Shown here in pieces: positions 9,016 to 18,660 of a stretch of DNA of 64,000 nt (position 1 is its first letter; every line of letters begins with the position of its first letter). The DNA is from Marinifilum flexuosum (GTDB lineage Bacteria; Bacteroidota; Bacteroidia; Bacteroidales; Marinifilaceae): contig NZ_RAPQ01000012.1 in NCBI RefSeq assembly GCF_003610555.1, positions 186,001-250,000 of the forward strand. Reading direction: 5' to 3'. Position numbers and translations under genes: made by a program. The notes beneath the pieces were generated by a model. It saw only the letters and a program-made list of their open reading frames with translations, ran no database searches and was not told the origin of the DNA.

Positions 9016-10269
9016 TTACAATCTTTGTCCTCTCAAAATCACCGCATCAATTAAATTGCTTCCATAAGCATATGGCATAAATTCAACCGAAGGAATCTCT
9101 TTAGTGATAAAAATATTGGCAATTTTTCCTCGAGCGATACTTCCCAACTCTTCCTGAACACCCATTGCGTAAGCCGAGTTAATGGTAGTAGCATTAATGG
9201 CTTCCTGTGGCAACATTTTGTAATTGATACACGCCAAAGACATAATGAATTTCATATTTCCTGATGGCGATGAACCTGGGTTAAAGTCAGAAGCCAAAGC
9301 TACTGGTAATCCTGCATTCATCATATCGCGTACAGGTGAACAAACCATATTCAAAAAGAAAGCTGCACCTGGTAATACAGTTGGCATGGTTTCAGAATCT
9401 TTCAAACACTTGATTTCTTCCTCACCAACAAACTCAAGGTGATCAACCGATAAAGCATTGTATTTCACTCCTACCTGAATACCTCCTGAGTAATCCAACT
9501 CATTGGCATGGATTTTAGGACGCATACCATACTTCATCCCTGCGTTCAAAATACGATCAGTCTCTTCAACGGTAAAGAATCCCTCATCGCAAAACACATC
9601 AATGTAATCTGCCAATTCTTCTGCTGCAACCATAGGAATCATTTCGTTGATTACCAAATCAACATACTCTCCCTGACGACCTCTGTATTCAGCAGGCACA
9701 GCATGTGCACCCAAAAAGCTCGATTTAACGGTTAGCGGAGTTGTCTCTTTAATTCGCTTGATTACTCGAAGCATTTTCAACTCATCTTCAACTGTCAAAC
9801 CATATCCACTCTTGATTTCAACTGCACCGGTTCCCATGCTTATGATTTCGTGAATACGCTCCATTGCAGCTTCGTATAACTCATCTTCGGTAGCATCGTG
9901 CATACGTTTAGCCGAATTCAAGATTCCGCCACCACGCTTGGCAATCTCTTCGTAAGAAAGACCTTTAATCTTATCAGTATATTCAATCTCGCGACTGCCT
10001 GCATACACCAAATGTGTGTGTGAATCACAGAACGATGGAAATACCATGCGACCTGTAGCATCGATCTCCTCTACATGATCGAATCCTTCCATTTCATCGT
10101 AATTGGGCATATTCTCCATCTTGCCAAAATCAGAGATCTTTTCATCTTCAATAAGCAAATAAGCATTATCAATGCAATTCAAATTTGCCATATCAGTTCC
10201 GGCAACCCATTTACGTGGAATTTCCTCAACCTGAACAAGAGTTTTTATATTACTTATTAACAACTTCAT
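9016..10269 (-). CDS. hutI: Imidazolonepropionase
   Basis: Third enzyme of histidine degradation: hydrolyses 4-imidazolone-5-propanoate to N-formimino-L-glutamate in the cytoplasm. At 417 aa it has the family's normal length, and it carries the amidohydrolase landmarks: FCDSHTHLVYAGSRE (metal ligands HxH and substrate Arg), VEIKSGYGL, SFLGAHAVP, HANELDYSGG, SVDHLEF and ALASDFNPGSSPSGNM with the metal-binding Asp. The other hut genes (hutH, hutU, formiminotransferase) are not in the window, so the pathway is scattered. It is divergent from a YfcC-type carrier, sharing a 256-bp spacer, and ends at a bidirectional terminator. Confidence 0.95.
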   Translation of the reverse strand: MKLLISNIKTLVQVEEIPRKWVAGTDMANLNCIDNAYLLIEDEKISDFGKMENMPNYDEMEGFDHVEEIDATGRMVFPSFCDSHTHLVYAGSREIEYTDKIKGLSYEEIAKRGGGILNSAKRMHDATEDELYEAAMERIHEIISMGTGAVEIKSGYGLTVEDELKMLRVIKRIKETTPLTVKSSFLGAHAVPAEYRGRQGEYVDLVINEMIPMVAAEELADYIDVFCDEGFFTVEETDRILNAGMKYGMRPKIHANELDYSGGIQVGVKYNALSVDHLEFVGEEEIKCLKDSETMPTVLPGAAFFLNMVCSPVRDMMNAGLPVALASDFNPGSSPSGNMKFIMSLACINYKMLPQEAINATTINSAYAMGVQEELGSIARGKIANIFITKEIPSVEFMPYAYGSNLIDAVILRGQRL

Positions 10270-10525
10270 ATCTATATCGATTAATAATTAGCAATTCATA
10301 ATGAACAATTTGAAGAGAAGAATTAATACTGAAGGTTTCACAGTTTCAATTCAAATCCACTCATTCACTTTAACATGCAAATATTATCTAATTCTGAACA
10401 AATTGCAAACCTTTTCGATCTGCTCTTTAAAATTATTTTATATCGCTGATTCTGTACATATTTTTCTATTTTTACGCATTCAATTTTAAGGGGTAAAAAC
10501 CAAAACACAATCTAAATCAACCTAT

Positions 10526-12121
10526 ATGTTTAAAAAGATACCACACACTTATGTAATTGTATTTGCAATAGTTGTATTATCTGCAATATTAACCTGGATA
10601 ATTCCAGGAGGAGAGTTTGAAAGAACAACAGTAAATGTAAATGGAACTGATCGTGAAGTTATTGTTCAGGGTTCATATCATCAAATAGAAAGCCAAGGGC
10701 AAAGTTGGGAAATTTTCTCTTCTTTCTTTAAAGGATTTGTTGACAAGGCCGACATTATCATGTTTATTTTGGTAATTGGTGGTGCATTCTGGATTATGAA
10801 TGCGAGTAAATCTATTGATGTAGGAATCTATTCCTTCTTGAAATTCACTCAAAAACTCGAGAAGAATAAAACCATACGGAAAATTGGGGTCAACAATATT
10901 ATACTGACCTTAATCATGCTGGTGTTTAGTGCCTTTGGTGCCACATTTGGGATGAGTGAGGAAACCATTGCCTTTGTAATCATTTTTGTTCCGATGTCCA
11001 TTAAAATGGGATATGATTCCATTGTTGGGGTTTGTATCTGTTTTGTAGCTGCCGGACTTGGTTTTGCAGGAGCACTTCTAAATCCTTTTACCATTGGTAT
11101 TGCGCAAGGCTTATCCAACCTGCCTTTATTCTCAGGTATTGAATACAGGTTATTTTGCTGGGTAGTAATTAATGTAATTGGATTTGCGTTCATTTTAAGA
11201 TATGCTGCTAAAATTCGCAAAAACCCACAAGCATCTTTGGTTTACACCGATGATGCTTACTGGAGAAAACATACCGATACAGATATGGAAGAGTTGGAAT
11301 TCTATACTCCAAAATCAGCATGGGTAACCTATTTCATTCTCTTAATTACCATGGTGGTATTCTCTTTCCATTATCCTATGAGTACTTTGAAAGTTGGTAA
11401 TTCGGAAATGACTACCTATGTACTTCCAATTGTGACAGGTTTATTTGCAATTCTAGGTCTTATATCTCTTCGTAAATCGGTACATTTCTACATTCTAAAC
11501 CTTTTACTTTTCACAATCATTTACCTAATTGTTGGTGTAATGGGATATGGATGGTATATCATGGAGATTGCTACCTTATTCTTTGCCATGGGTATTTTCT
11601 CGGGTATAGCATTCAACAACACTGCCAACGAAATCACAAACTTATTCCTTGAAGGATCGAGAGATATTCTTTCTGCTGCAATGATTGTAGGTTTAGCGGG
11701 TGGTATTCTAATTGTACTGGAAGAAGGAAACGTAATCGATTCTATCCTTTATTACATTTCACAATCGATGAACGATTTTGGGAAGATGGCTTCTGTTTCA
11801 ATCATGTACCTGATCCAAAATATTATTAATGTAATTATCCCATCAGGATCTGCGAAAGCAGCCTTAACCATGCCTATGATGTCTCAGTTCTCCGATTTAA
11901 TTGGAGTATCGCGCCAGGCAACAGTAATGGCATTCCAGTTTGGTGATGGTTTTACCAACATGATTACTCCAACTTCGGGCGTATTAATCGGCGTTCTTGG
12001 CGTTGCAAAAATTCCATACGACAAATGGGTAAAATGGATTGGCGGATTTATGGCAATCTTGCTCTTGTTAGGACTTTTATTGCTAATTCCAACTGTAACC
12101 ATGGAATTGAATGGATTCTAA
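10526..12121 (+). CDS. YfcC/DcuC-family (C4-dicarboxylate or amino-acid) membrane carrier
   Basis: A 531-aa polytopic inner-membrane protein with about a dozen hydrophobic segments. The start (IPHTYVIVFAIVVLSAILTWIIPGGEFER) is the hallmark of the YfcC branch of the DcuC superfamily, and the conserved loops FSAFGATFGMSEET and IIPSGSAKAALTMPMM, plus FQFGDGFTNMITPTSG near the end, fit the ion-transporter superfamily substrate site. Known relatives move C4-dicarboxylates or amino acids/peptide products under anaerobic conditions; the substrate here cannot be read from sequence. Being divergent from hutI makes histidine or its product glutamate one possibility (inference). A strong terminator follows. 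Confidence 0.8.
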   Translation: MFKKIPHTYVIVFAIVVLSAILTWIIPGGEFERTTVNVNGTDREVIVQGSYHQIESQGQSWEIFSSFFKGFVDKADIIMFILVIGGAFWIMNASKSIDVGIYSFLKFTQKLEKNKTIRKIGVNNIILTLIMLVFSAFGATFGMSEETIAFVIIFVPMSIKMGYDSIVGVCICFVAAGLGFAGALLNPFTIGIAQGLSNLPLFSGIEYRLFCWVVINVIGFAFILRYAAKIRKNPQASLVYTDDAYWRKHTDTDMEELEFYTPKSAWVTYFILLITMVVFSFHYPMSTLKVGNSEMTTYVLPIVTGLFAILGLISLRKSVHFYILNLLLFTIIYLIVGVMGYGWYIMEIATLFFAMGIFSGIAFNNTANEITNLFLEGSRDILSAAMIVGLAGGILIVLEEGNVIDSILYYISQSMNDFGKMASVSIMYLIQNIINVIIPSGSAKAALTMPMMSQFSDLIGVSRQATVMAFQFGDGFTNMITPTSGVLIGVLGVAKIPYDKWVKWIGGFMAILLLLGLLLLIPTVTMELNGF

Positions 12122-12132
12122 ATATAAAATGA

Positions 12133-12155
12133 GGGGCTCGCTTGAGCCCCTTTTT
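12133..12155 (+). terminator. Rho-independent terminator of the YfcC-type carrier gene
   Basis: GGGGCTC, GCTT loop, GAGCCCC, then five T residues. Confidence 0.9.
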
Positions 12156-12162
12156 ATTTCGA

Positions 12163-13086
12163 TTAATATCCTGAATTTTGGGTAAAAAGAGGACAAGCCA
12201 GCTCGTGTTCTTAGCATATTGATATCATCCAGGGGAGCAGCTCCCGTTGATGATCCTGCTCTAAAGTTTGCTTCTACCCTTGTCAGATACATTTCAGTAA
12301 TTCTTATTACCGGGGCATTATCGGCATTGGTAATACCATCAACGTACTTTGTAGTAAAGAATGATATGGTATTTTGGGCATCGGCCCCTTGCTCGGTAAG
12401 TGTCGTAAAACGAAGATCGTTATCCATATCGAATGTACTGATTAAATAATCTGAGAATGGAGCATCTCCACGTCCTTCAGGAGAAGGATTAAACAAACCT
12501 GAAAATCCTTCACCACTATATTGTCCATCAGCGGCAGTATTCACCAATGTAAATATATGCTCCTTTGATCCTTCATTTTGGAAAAAGGAGTAATCTGCTA
12601 CCAGCTGAAAATTAGAATCTCCGATCACCGAATTTGCCAAAGAAGCTGCTTCAGACCATTCTCCTCTGTATAGATGTAATCGCGCCTTAAGGGCTTGTGC
12701 AGCTCCTTTTGTGGCCATGGTACGATCCGTTCCACTCAAATTAGCAATTGCAAAGTCTAAATCTGCTGCAATAAACGAATGAACTTCACTCAAACTTGAC
12801 CTTAGAATTTCAAATTCCATTGTGCTCCGGTAAAAATAAAATCTACAATTGGAAGACAGTCTTTTGATCCTTTTCCTTGCTGAATTGGTGCCGAAAACCA
12901 GTCGTCCATATTAAAGTAGATCAATGCCCTCATGAATCGAGCCTCAGCAATCAGAGAATTTTTTTCTGCATCTTCGAATCCTGCTTCTTCCAAGGCAAGA
13001 ACACCATCGATAACAAAGTTTACTGCCATTACAACTTCAAAGCAATCTCTCCAGACTTCCATAATTAAAGTATTGTTTGCAAGACT
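12163..13086 (-). pseudogene. Decayed SusD-family gene fragment
   Basis: Pieces of a SusD/RagB glycan-binding lipoprotein are readable in order but broken. The segment 13086-12802 begins mid-protein (EVWRDCFEVVMAVNFVIDG, IAEARFMRALIYF), preceded immediately by a stop, so the signal peptide and first helices are gone. Near 12810 the frame shifts into 12820-12083, which continues with RSSLSEVHSFIAADLDFA and runs to INMLRTRAGLSS. There the frame shifts again into the normal family ending FTQNSGY plus stop (12183-12163); the 70 or so residues usually between these points, including the LRRW region, are absent. So at least two frameshifts, an N-terminal truncation and a C-terminal deletion are visible. 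It lies downstream of an intact susC-susD pair and may be a dead second pair or duplicate. Confidence 0.85.
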
Positions 13087-13156
13087 TTAAAGCTACAGCC
13101 AATTCATAAGAATTCATTCTTCAATCGGCATTTTCATGATACCATATTCGAAAGCA

Positions 13157-13188
13157 AAAAAAAGGCTGTCTCAATTCATGAGACAGCC
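13157..13188 (-). terminator. Terminator of the susC-susD operon
   Basis: Ten-bp perfect arms GGCTGTCTCA/TGAGACAGCC around a 5-nt loop, followed on the minus strand by seven T residues. It separates the intact susD from the decayed fragment. Confidence 0.9.
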
Positions 13189-13209
13189 AATTCATTTTAT
13201 AGATGTATA

Positions 13210-14670
13210 TTAATAACCAGAGTTCTGCACAAGGTTGTCGTTAACCTCTAACTCTCTTTCTGGTACAGGTAGAACCAAGCGATCTGCATCATAAGCAATT
13301 GATTCAGTATCGTCATCTGGATTATAAACGTTCACTTTCCAACGTCTTAAATCGTGTAAACGGAAACCTTCCCAACACAACTCAAAATATCTTTCCTGTC
13401 TGATACTGTTTTGATCAACAGTTGTATATGCAGATGCATTTGAACGTGCTCTCACTCTATTGATATCGTTTAGTGGTGTATCACCTAAAGAAGTTCCTTC
13501 TTCGAAGTTACCTTCTGCTCGAATTAGATACATCTCTGCAAAACGGATCAGTGGAGTATTCTTCTTACCATCGCCATATTTGGCAGTGTTAATACCACCA
13601 TTATTTGAAGATTGTCCAACACCAATATAGTACATGGTACTCACGTCTGTAATTAAAGCTGAGCCAGCTAGATCTGTAGTCAATCCACCTCTTAAATCAC
13701 CTACTTCAAATAAATCAAGAAAATCAGAAGTCATTTCCATGTCGCCACGACCATTACCAGCTAAACTTGCATAGTGTGTTGTTAAACCAGCATTTGACTC
13801 ACCAGCATTACTTAATGCAGTTTGTTGCAATGCAAAAATATCTTCTGGAGTGTAACTTGAATTATTGAATGCTTTTAAAGGTGCATCAACTAAACCATAC
13901 GAACCACTCTGGATAACATCATTAGCTTTGATGGTAGCATTTGCATAGTCACCCATTTGCAAGTAAACTCTTGCCAAAACTGCCTTCACTACATTTGCGT
14001 TAAGATAAGTCATTCGACTGTCACCTGTTGCTGTGTGGTAAGTAGTAAATAATGTTTCTGCTCCTGTTAAATCAGACAATACTCTGGAATAAACATCTCC
14101 AACAGAACTTCTGCCAGGGTAAGTAACATCACTTTCACCTTCTACAGGATCCAATAAGATTGGCACTGCCAATTGTGAATTACTTCCTGCACTTTCGTAT
14201 TGTTTTCCCCACAATCTGGCCAATTCAAAATAAATCCATCCTCGAGTAGCCAACATCTCTGCTTCAACTCTGTTTCTATCATCTGCGTCATCAATGATAT
14301 CCAATTTGCTTAAAACAATATTACAGATATTAATGGTATAGTAGGCTTCGATCCAAACATCACGAACATCGGCATTGTTAATCAAAAGAAGCTTACGCCC
14401 CATTTCTCTTTTCGTATTAAAGGTACCTACCCAACTTACATCAGATGATCTTCCTATTAGCTCACTGAAATAGTTCATGTTCGCACCAAAAAGGTCAGCA
14501 TTCTGCATACGTTCATAAACAGAATTTGCAGTTAGCATTACTTTCTCCGATGTATTTGTTAATTCTGCATCTATGCTTTGATATGGATCTAATTCTAATT
14601 TATCCTCACAAGCGGATAAGCCTAGAAAAGTCATAAATGCAATTACATATATTAATTTATATTTTCTCAT
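13210..14670 (-). CDS. SusD/RagB-family nutrient-binding outer-membrane lipoprotein
   Basis: A 486-aa surface lipoprotein. The signal peptide ends in the lipobox LSAC (Cys at about residue 21), so it is lipidated and exported to the outer membrane. It carries the SusD TPR-like helices (VWIEAYYTINICNIVLSKL; AEMLATRGWIYFELARLWG) and the conserved C-terminal block RQERYFELCWEGFRLHDLRRW, then LPVPERELEVNDNLVQNSGY. It caps the SusC porin encoded 35 bp upstream. No glycoside hydrolase, sulfatase, regulator or protease is linked, so the substrate cannot be predicted; it could be glycan or peptide. Confidence 0.92.
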   Translation of the reverse strand: MRKYKLIYVIAFMTFLGLSACEDKLELDPYQSIDAELTNTSEKVMLTANSVYERMQNADLFGANMNYFSELIGRSSDVSWVGTFNTKREMGRKLLLINNADVRDVWIEAYYTINICNIVLSKLDIIDDADDRNRVEAEMLATRGWIYFELARLWGKQYESAGSNSQLAVPILLDPVEGESDVTYPGRSSVGDVYSRVLSDLTGAETLFTTYHTATGDSRMTYLNANVVKAVLARVYLQMGDYANATIKANDVIQSGSYGLVDAPLKAFNNSSYTPEDIFALQQTALSNAGESNAGLTTHYASLAGNGRGDMEMTSDFLDLFEVGDLRGGLTTDLAGSALITDVSTMYYIGVGQSSNNGGINTAKYGDGKKNTPLIRFAEMYLIRAEGNFEEGTSLGDTPLNDINRVRARSNASAYTTVDQNSIRQERYFELCWEGFRLHDLRRWKVNVYNPDDDTESIAYDADRLVLPVPERELEVNDNLVQNSGY

Positions 14671-14705
14671 AATTTTTCTATTTATATAAACTTAACTTCA
14701 GCAAA

Positions 14706-17700
14706 TTATAATCCTATATTAACACCAAAACTGATTGTTCTTGCCTGTGGTGCAGTATAGAAATCTCTACCTTGAATCACATTTGTGTTGGTTTGATCAA
14801 GTCCAACACCTGCAAAGTTCACCTCAGGGTCCCAACCTTTATAATCGGTAAATGTATATAGGTTTACAGCTGTTACATAAACTCGAAGATTAGACAGTTT
14901 CAAAGTATTTAGAACGCTTTGTGGGAAATTATAACCTAAAGTCACGTTCTTAATACGTAAGTAAGAAGCATCAGACAAGTATCTTGATGATGGATCTGTA
15001 CCTGAATACTGATTTCCACCTAACCATGCCTGTGGTACGTCTGTAATATCACCTGGCTGTTGCCATCTGTTCAACTGATCTCTGGTTTGATTGTCTTTCC
15101 AGCTTGAAGCCTGGTTCGACTGGTATTGTCCACCACCGTTGTATACATCATTTCCATAAACGAATGCCATAACAACATCTAAATCAAACCCTTTATATGA
15201 GAAGCTATTTGTAATACCTCCAACGAAATCAGGGTTTGGATCACCAACAACCATATTAGCTGCAGCATTGTAATCATCAGTTGTTTCGCTACTTCCTTCT
15301 TCTACGTAATATAGTGCATGACCATTATCAGGATTAACACCAGCATATTTACGAGTATAGAAAACACCAATTGACTCACCTTGCATTACTCTGTTTACAC
15401 CAGCAACAATATCACCGCCAGGTAACTTGGTAATTTCATTCTTATTGAATGAAATATTAAATGAAGTATTCCACTTAAACTCGCCAATTAAGTTGTTTGT
15501 ATTGATCGAAAATTCAATCCCTTTGTTTTCAAGCTCTCCAACATTCTTTGTAATAGATGTAAAACCAGAAGTCGCTGGCAATCGCTGATTCAATAATAAA
15601 TCTTTGGTCTTTTTGTAGTAAACATCAAATTCACCATTAATTCTATTATTAAAGAAACCAAAGTCCACACCAATATCCAATTGAGAAGTTGTTTCCCATT
15701 TCAAATCTGGATTTGGCAATTGAGTTGGTCTGATACCAGTGTAAGTTGTGTAATAAGAACCTTGGTACAATCCGCGAGAAGCGAAGTTTGAAATACCTGC
15801 ATTACCCACAACACCATAACTACCTCTTAGTTTCAGGAAGCTTAACCAATCCTTATCTGCCAAGAATGATTCTCTGGAAACAATCCAACCTAGGGAACCT
15901 GCAAAAAAGTTACCAAAACGCTTGTCTTCACCGAATCGGGAAGAACCATCGCGACGGAAACTACCATTAACCAGGTATCTGTCTTTAAATTTGTAGTTTG
16001 AACGAATAAAGTATGATAAGAAGCTAAACTCTGTTTTAACACCACCAAAAGAACTTGTTTCAGCACCACTATTTAGAGTTTGGAAGTCATCAGAAGGAAA
16101 CCCAATAGCTGTAACTGTACTGTTGTCATCTTTTGTTTCTTCATAAGTCATACCCATAGTAACCTCCATGGTGTGATCTTGGTTAAACTCCTTATTAAAG
16201 GTAAAATAGTTGTTGAACACCTGGTTTACAGATCTAACATTTCTTACACTTGCATTCCCCGATGGAGCACCATCATTGGTTTCTCTACCCTGGAAGCTGG
16301 TTTCTAACTGACTATAGTTATCTAAACCATATTCTGTTCTGAAGTTCAATTCAGGTAGAATTTTGTATTGAGCATACATATTCCCAATGGTTCTGGTAAC
16401 CTCTTGTTTCACAAAGTTATCTCTTGCCGAAATCAAACCATTATAATAAATGGTACGCGTATTCAACTCTCCTGTTTCAGGATCGTGAGTAGGGTTCACT
16501 GGAGCTAAAGCTACCATCTGCATTGGTGTTGAGAAAGCATTATCATTTGCTACACGATCCAACTCTGTTTTAACAAGACTACCACTAACACCAATTTTCA
16601 ATTTCTCGTTCACAGTATGATCTAAGTTCAATCTACCCCCAGTACGGGTAAAATCATTCTTGATAATAATCCCCTTGTTGTAGTTTCTTGAGAAGGAAGC
16701 GTAAAACTGTGTATTCTTACTACCACCTGAAGCTGACAAATCAAGGTTTTCAACACTTCCTGTTCTGAATACCTCATCTTGCCAATCAACATCAACACCT
16801 TCGCCACCATCACGTAACCATCCTGGGAACCATGATCCATCAGCAAAAGCATCTTCATTTGAAGCAAAGTAACCTGCATTTACAGCGGCTTCACCGTATA
16901 ATTCACGATATTCTGCCGCATTCAAAAAGTCAACTTTGTTAGCTGCTTTACTAAAACCTTTTGAGTAGCTAAGGTTAATTTTTGTTTTCCCTTCTTTACC
17001 CTTCTTACTTGTTAAAATTACAACACCATTTGCCGCTCTGGAACCATAAATTGCAGCAGCTGATGCATCCTTTAAAATCTGAATCGATTCAATTTCACTA
17101 AAATTGATCGTATTCAATGGGTTTGTTGGTGAGTTATTCCCAATACCCTGATCCTGTGAAATAATTGGAATTCCGTCAAGTACATATAATGGTTGGTTAT
17201 CAGCTGAAATTGATGATGACCCACGAACTCTCATTTTAATGGCTTCCCCTAGTTTACCACTTGCCTTCTCGATAAAAACCCCTGCGGTTTTACCATGAAG
17301 TGCAGATTCGAAACTTGGTACTGGTACGTCTTGCAGTTTTTCTGCGCTAACTTTTGTAATTGCACCCGTCATTTCTGACTTAATTTGCTTACCATATCCA
17401 ACAACCACGACTTCATCCATCCCTATACTTTCCGGACTTAATGTAACATCTATAACAGTTTGATCACCAACAAGAATTTCCTGTGTAACCATTCCCACAA
17501 AACTATATACGATATAATCGGTTGGTTCTGCGGAGATTGTGTACTCTCCATCTATATTGGTACTTGTACCTGAAGTAGTGCCTTTAATCACTACAGATAC
17601 TCCTGGCATTCCCATGCCATCATCTGAACTTTTTACTGTACCTGAAATCAGTTTTGTTTGTGCATTTATTAGTTGTAATGACATAATAAATATGCAAACA

Positions 17701-17720
17701 GTAAATATCAGTCTTTTCAT
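14706..17720 (-). CDS. SusC/RagA-family TonB-dependent outer-membrane transporter
   Basis: A 1004-aa outer-membrane beta-barrel importer. Order: signal peptide (residues 1-20); a carboxypeptidase-regulatory-like domain at about 24-100 (SGTVKSSDDGMGMPGVSVVIKGT); a TonB box-like MDEVVVVGYG; a plug domain at about 115-235 (LYVLDGIPI, ILKDASAAAIYGSRAANGVV); then the barrel to a terminal aromatic-containing strand. There is no STN domain, so it is not expected to signal to an anti-sigma factor. First gene of a two-gene operon with susD; the pair forms the usual hinged-lid uptake complex. The promoter lies in a 550-bp spacer upstream that contains an inverted repeat (17822-17849). Confidence 0.94.
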   Translation of the reverse strand: MKRLIFTVCIFIMSLQLINAQTKLISGTVKSSDDGMGMPGVSVVIKGTTSGTSTNIDGEYTISAEPTDYIVYSFVGMVTQEILVGDQTVIDVTLSPESIGMDEVVVVGYGKQIKSEMTGAITKVSAEKLQDVPVPSFESALHGKTAGVFIEKASGKLGEAIKMRVRGSSSISADNQPLYVLDGIPIISQDQGIGNNSPTNPLNTINFSEIESIQILKDASAAAIYGSRAANGVVILTSKKGKEGKTKINLSYSKGFSKAANKVDFLNAAEYRELYGEAAVNAGYFASNEDAFADGSWFPGWLRDGGEGVDVDWQDEVFRTGSVENLDLSASGGSKNTQFYASFSRNYNKGIIIKNDFTRTGGRLNLDHTVNEKLKIGVSGSLVKTELDRVANDNAFSTPMQMVALAPVNPTHDPETGELNTRTIYYNGLISARDNFVKQEVTRTIGNMYAQYKILPELNFRTEYGLDNYSQLETSFQGRETNDGAPSGNASVRNVRSVNQVFNNYFTFNKEFNQDHTMEVTMGMTYEETKDDNSTVTAIGFPSDDFQTLNSGAETSSFGGVKTEFSFLSYFIRSNYKFKDRYLVNGSFRRDGSSRFGEDKRFGNFFAGSLGWIVSRESFLADKDWLSFLKLRGSYGVVGNAGISNFASRGLYQGSYYTTYTGIRPTQLPNPDLKWETTSQLDIGVDFGFFNNRINGEFDVYYKKTKDLLLNQRLPATSGFTSITKNVGELENKGIEFSINTNNLIGEFKWNTSFNISFNKNEITKLPGGDIVAGVNRVMQGESIGVFYTRKYAGVNPDNGHALYYVEEGSSETTDDYNAAANMVVGDPNPDFVGGITNSFSYKGFDLDVVMAFVYGNDVYNGGGQYQSNQASSWKDNQTRDQLNRWQQPGDITDVPQAWLGGNQYSGTDPSSRYLSDASYLRIKNVTLGYNFPQSVLNTLKLSNLRVYVTAVNLYTFTDYKGWDPEVNFAGVGLDQTNTNVIQGRDFYTAPQARTISFGVNIGL

Positions 17721-18272
17721 ACAATTAAATTTTTAATAAGTTTCATCATAAAATCTTGAGATACATCAACTCAAGACACATAGTAAAGCTTTTACATTGG
17801 CCTTAGAATTCATAACTAAACTTTTAGGTGATTTATTTCACACCTAAAACAGTCTCTATATTTGTGCGAATTATAATCGGTGATTCTATATTATATATAC
17901 AAATCGAGCCGAAAATATATTTCTACACTCCGATAAATTATTGGTGATTTTGGGTTTTGAGCTTGAAGAGATAATAATAACAATCGTTACTGTCCATAAC
18001 AGTCGACATGAGATGAATAGTATAACGATACTTAAATTACAAAGAAATGTAATCTACATGTTTTTTTTAGTTAAATCCTTTTAGGATGCTTCGAGTAGTA
18101 ATTCCATATTAAAAGTTTTTAGGTTAGTAAAATTGTTTTTGGCACTCCAAATATATTCTATAGAAATTGGCATGATTTAACATCATAATAAAGAGCCCTA
18201 TATTTATTAGATGATTTACAAACATTTTACCCTATCTAATTTATCTCTTTTTTTTTAATATTAAAAAAAAAA
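17721..18272. other. Gene-free spacer upstream of susC with inverted repeat and −7-like elements
   Basis: AT-rich with no credible ORF. It holds a 9-bp inverted repeat, TTTTAGGTG and CACCTAAAA with a 10-nt spacer, at 17822-17849, about 100 bp upstream of the susC start. TATATTTG elements occur on the plus strand at 17857-17864 and on the minus strand at 18148-18155. The minus-strand one could start a long susC leader; neither has a clear −33 element. Confidence 0.5.
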
Positions 18273-18296
18273 AGAGAAATCTTTTCAGATTTCTCT
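18273..18296 (-). terminator. Terminator of the ferredoxin gene
   Basis: AGAGAAATC and GATTTCTCT arms with a 6-nt loop; on the minus strand the hairpin runs into eleven or more T residues. Confidence 0.85.
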
Positions 18297-18320
18297 CAAA
18301 TATTCAATGATTTAACGAAA

Positions 18321-18491
18321 TCAATCAGCTTCTGAAATAGCCTCTACAGGGCATACTTCTGCACAAGCAGCACAGTCAATACAAGCATCTGGATCGATAA
18401 CATAAATATCCCCCTCTGATATTGCATCAACCGGACATTCATTAATACATGAACCACAAGCGGTACATTCATCTGATATAAGGTAAGCCAT
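18321..18491 (-). CDS. 2[4Fe-4S] bacterial-type ferredoxin (56 aa)
   Basis: A 56-residue protein whose sequence is almost entirely two clustered CxxCxxCxxxCP motifs: CTACGSCINECP at residues 9-20 and CIDCAACAEVCP at 37-48. It is rich in Asp/Glu and has no His or Trp. This is the clostridial 8Fe ferredoxin layout: a soluble, low-potential, two-electron carrier. It is monocistronic, with its own terminator. It is a natural partner for the 2-oxoacid:ferredoxin oxidoreductase (29.8-32.5 kb) and for an electron-bifurcating hydrogenase (50.1-54.7 kb); that pairing is inferred. Confidence 0.93.
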   Translation of the reverse strand: MAYLISDECTACGSCINECPVDAISEGDIYVIDPDACIDCAACAEVCPVEAISEAD

Positions 18492-18564
18492 AACAATTCG
18501 TTTTTAATTGATAAATTACTTATAATGAACTGAATTAAAATTACGACTTGGTTTCAATCAAAAC

Positions 18565-18580
18565 AAGATGTTAACATCTT
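18565..18580. promoter_or_regulatory. Perfect 16-bp palindrome between ferredoxin and zupT
   Basis: AAGATGTTAACATCTT is exactly self-complementary and lies in the divergent promoter region of the ferredoxin and zupT genes, 33 bp upstream of a −7-like TATATTTA (18614-18621). A second, weaker dyad, ATTCT-TATTT-AGAAT, follows at 18583-18597. It has the form of an operator for a dimeric repressor, such as a metal-responsive one; the regulator is unknown. Confidence 0.5.
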
Positions 18581-18660
18581 AAATTCTTATTTAGAATTAT
18601 TCCAATTAATGATTATATTTACTCCAACAAAAAAAATTAAACAGACTAAAAAAACAATAC

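Noticed and set aside
10301-10489. A 62-aa plus-strand ORF between hutI and the carrier gene
   Set aside because: Composition is that of translated AT-rich spacer, with no family resemblance or ribosome site.
12083-12162. The tail of the SusD fragment frame running into the carrier gene's terminator and 3' end
   Set aside because: This is readthrough of a shifted frame past the natural family ending at 12163.
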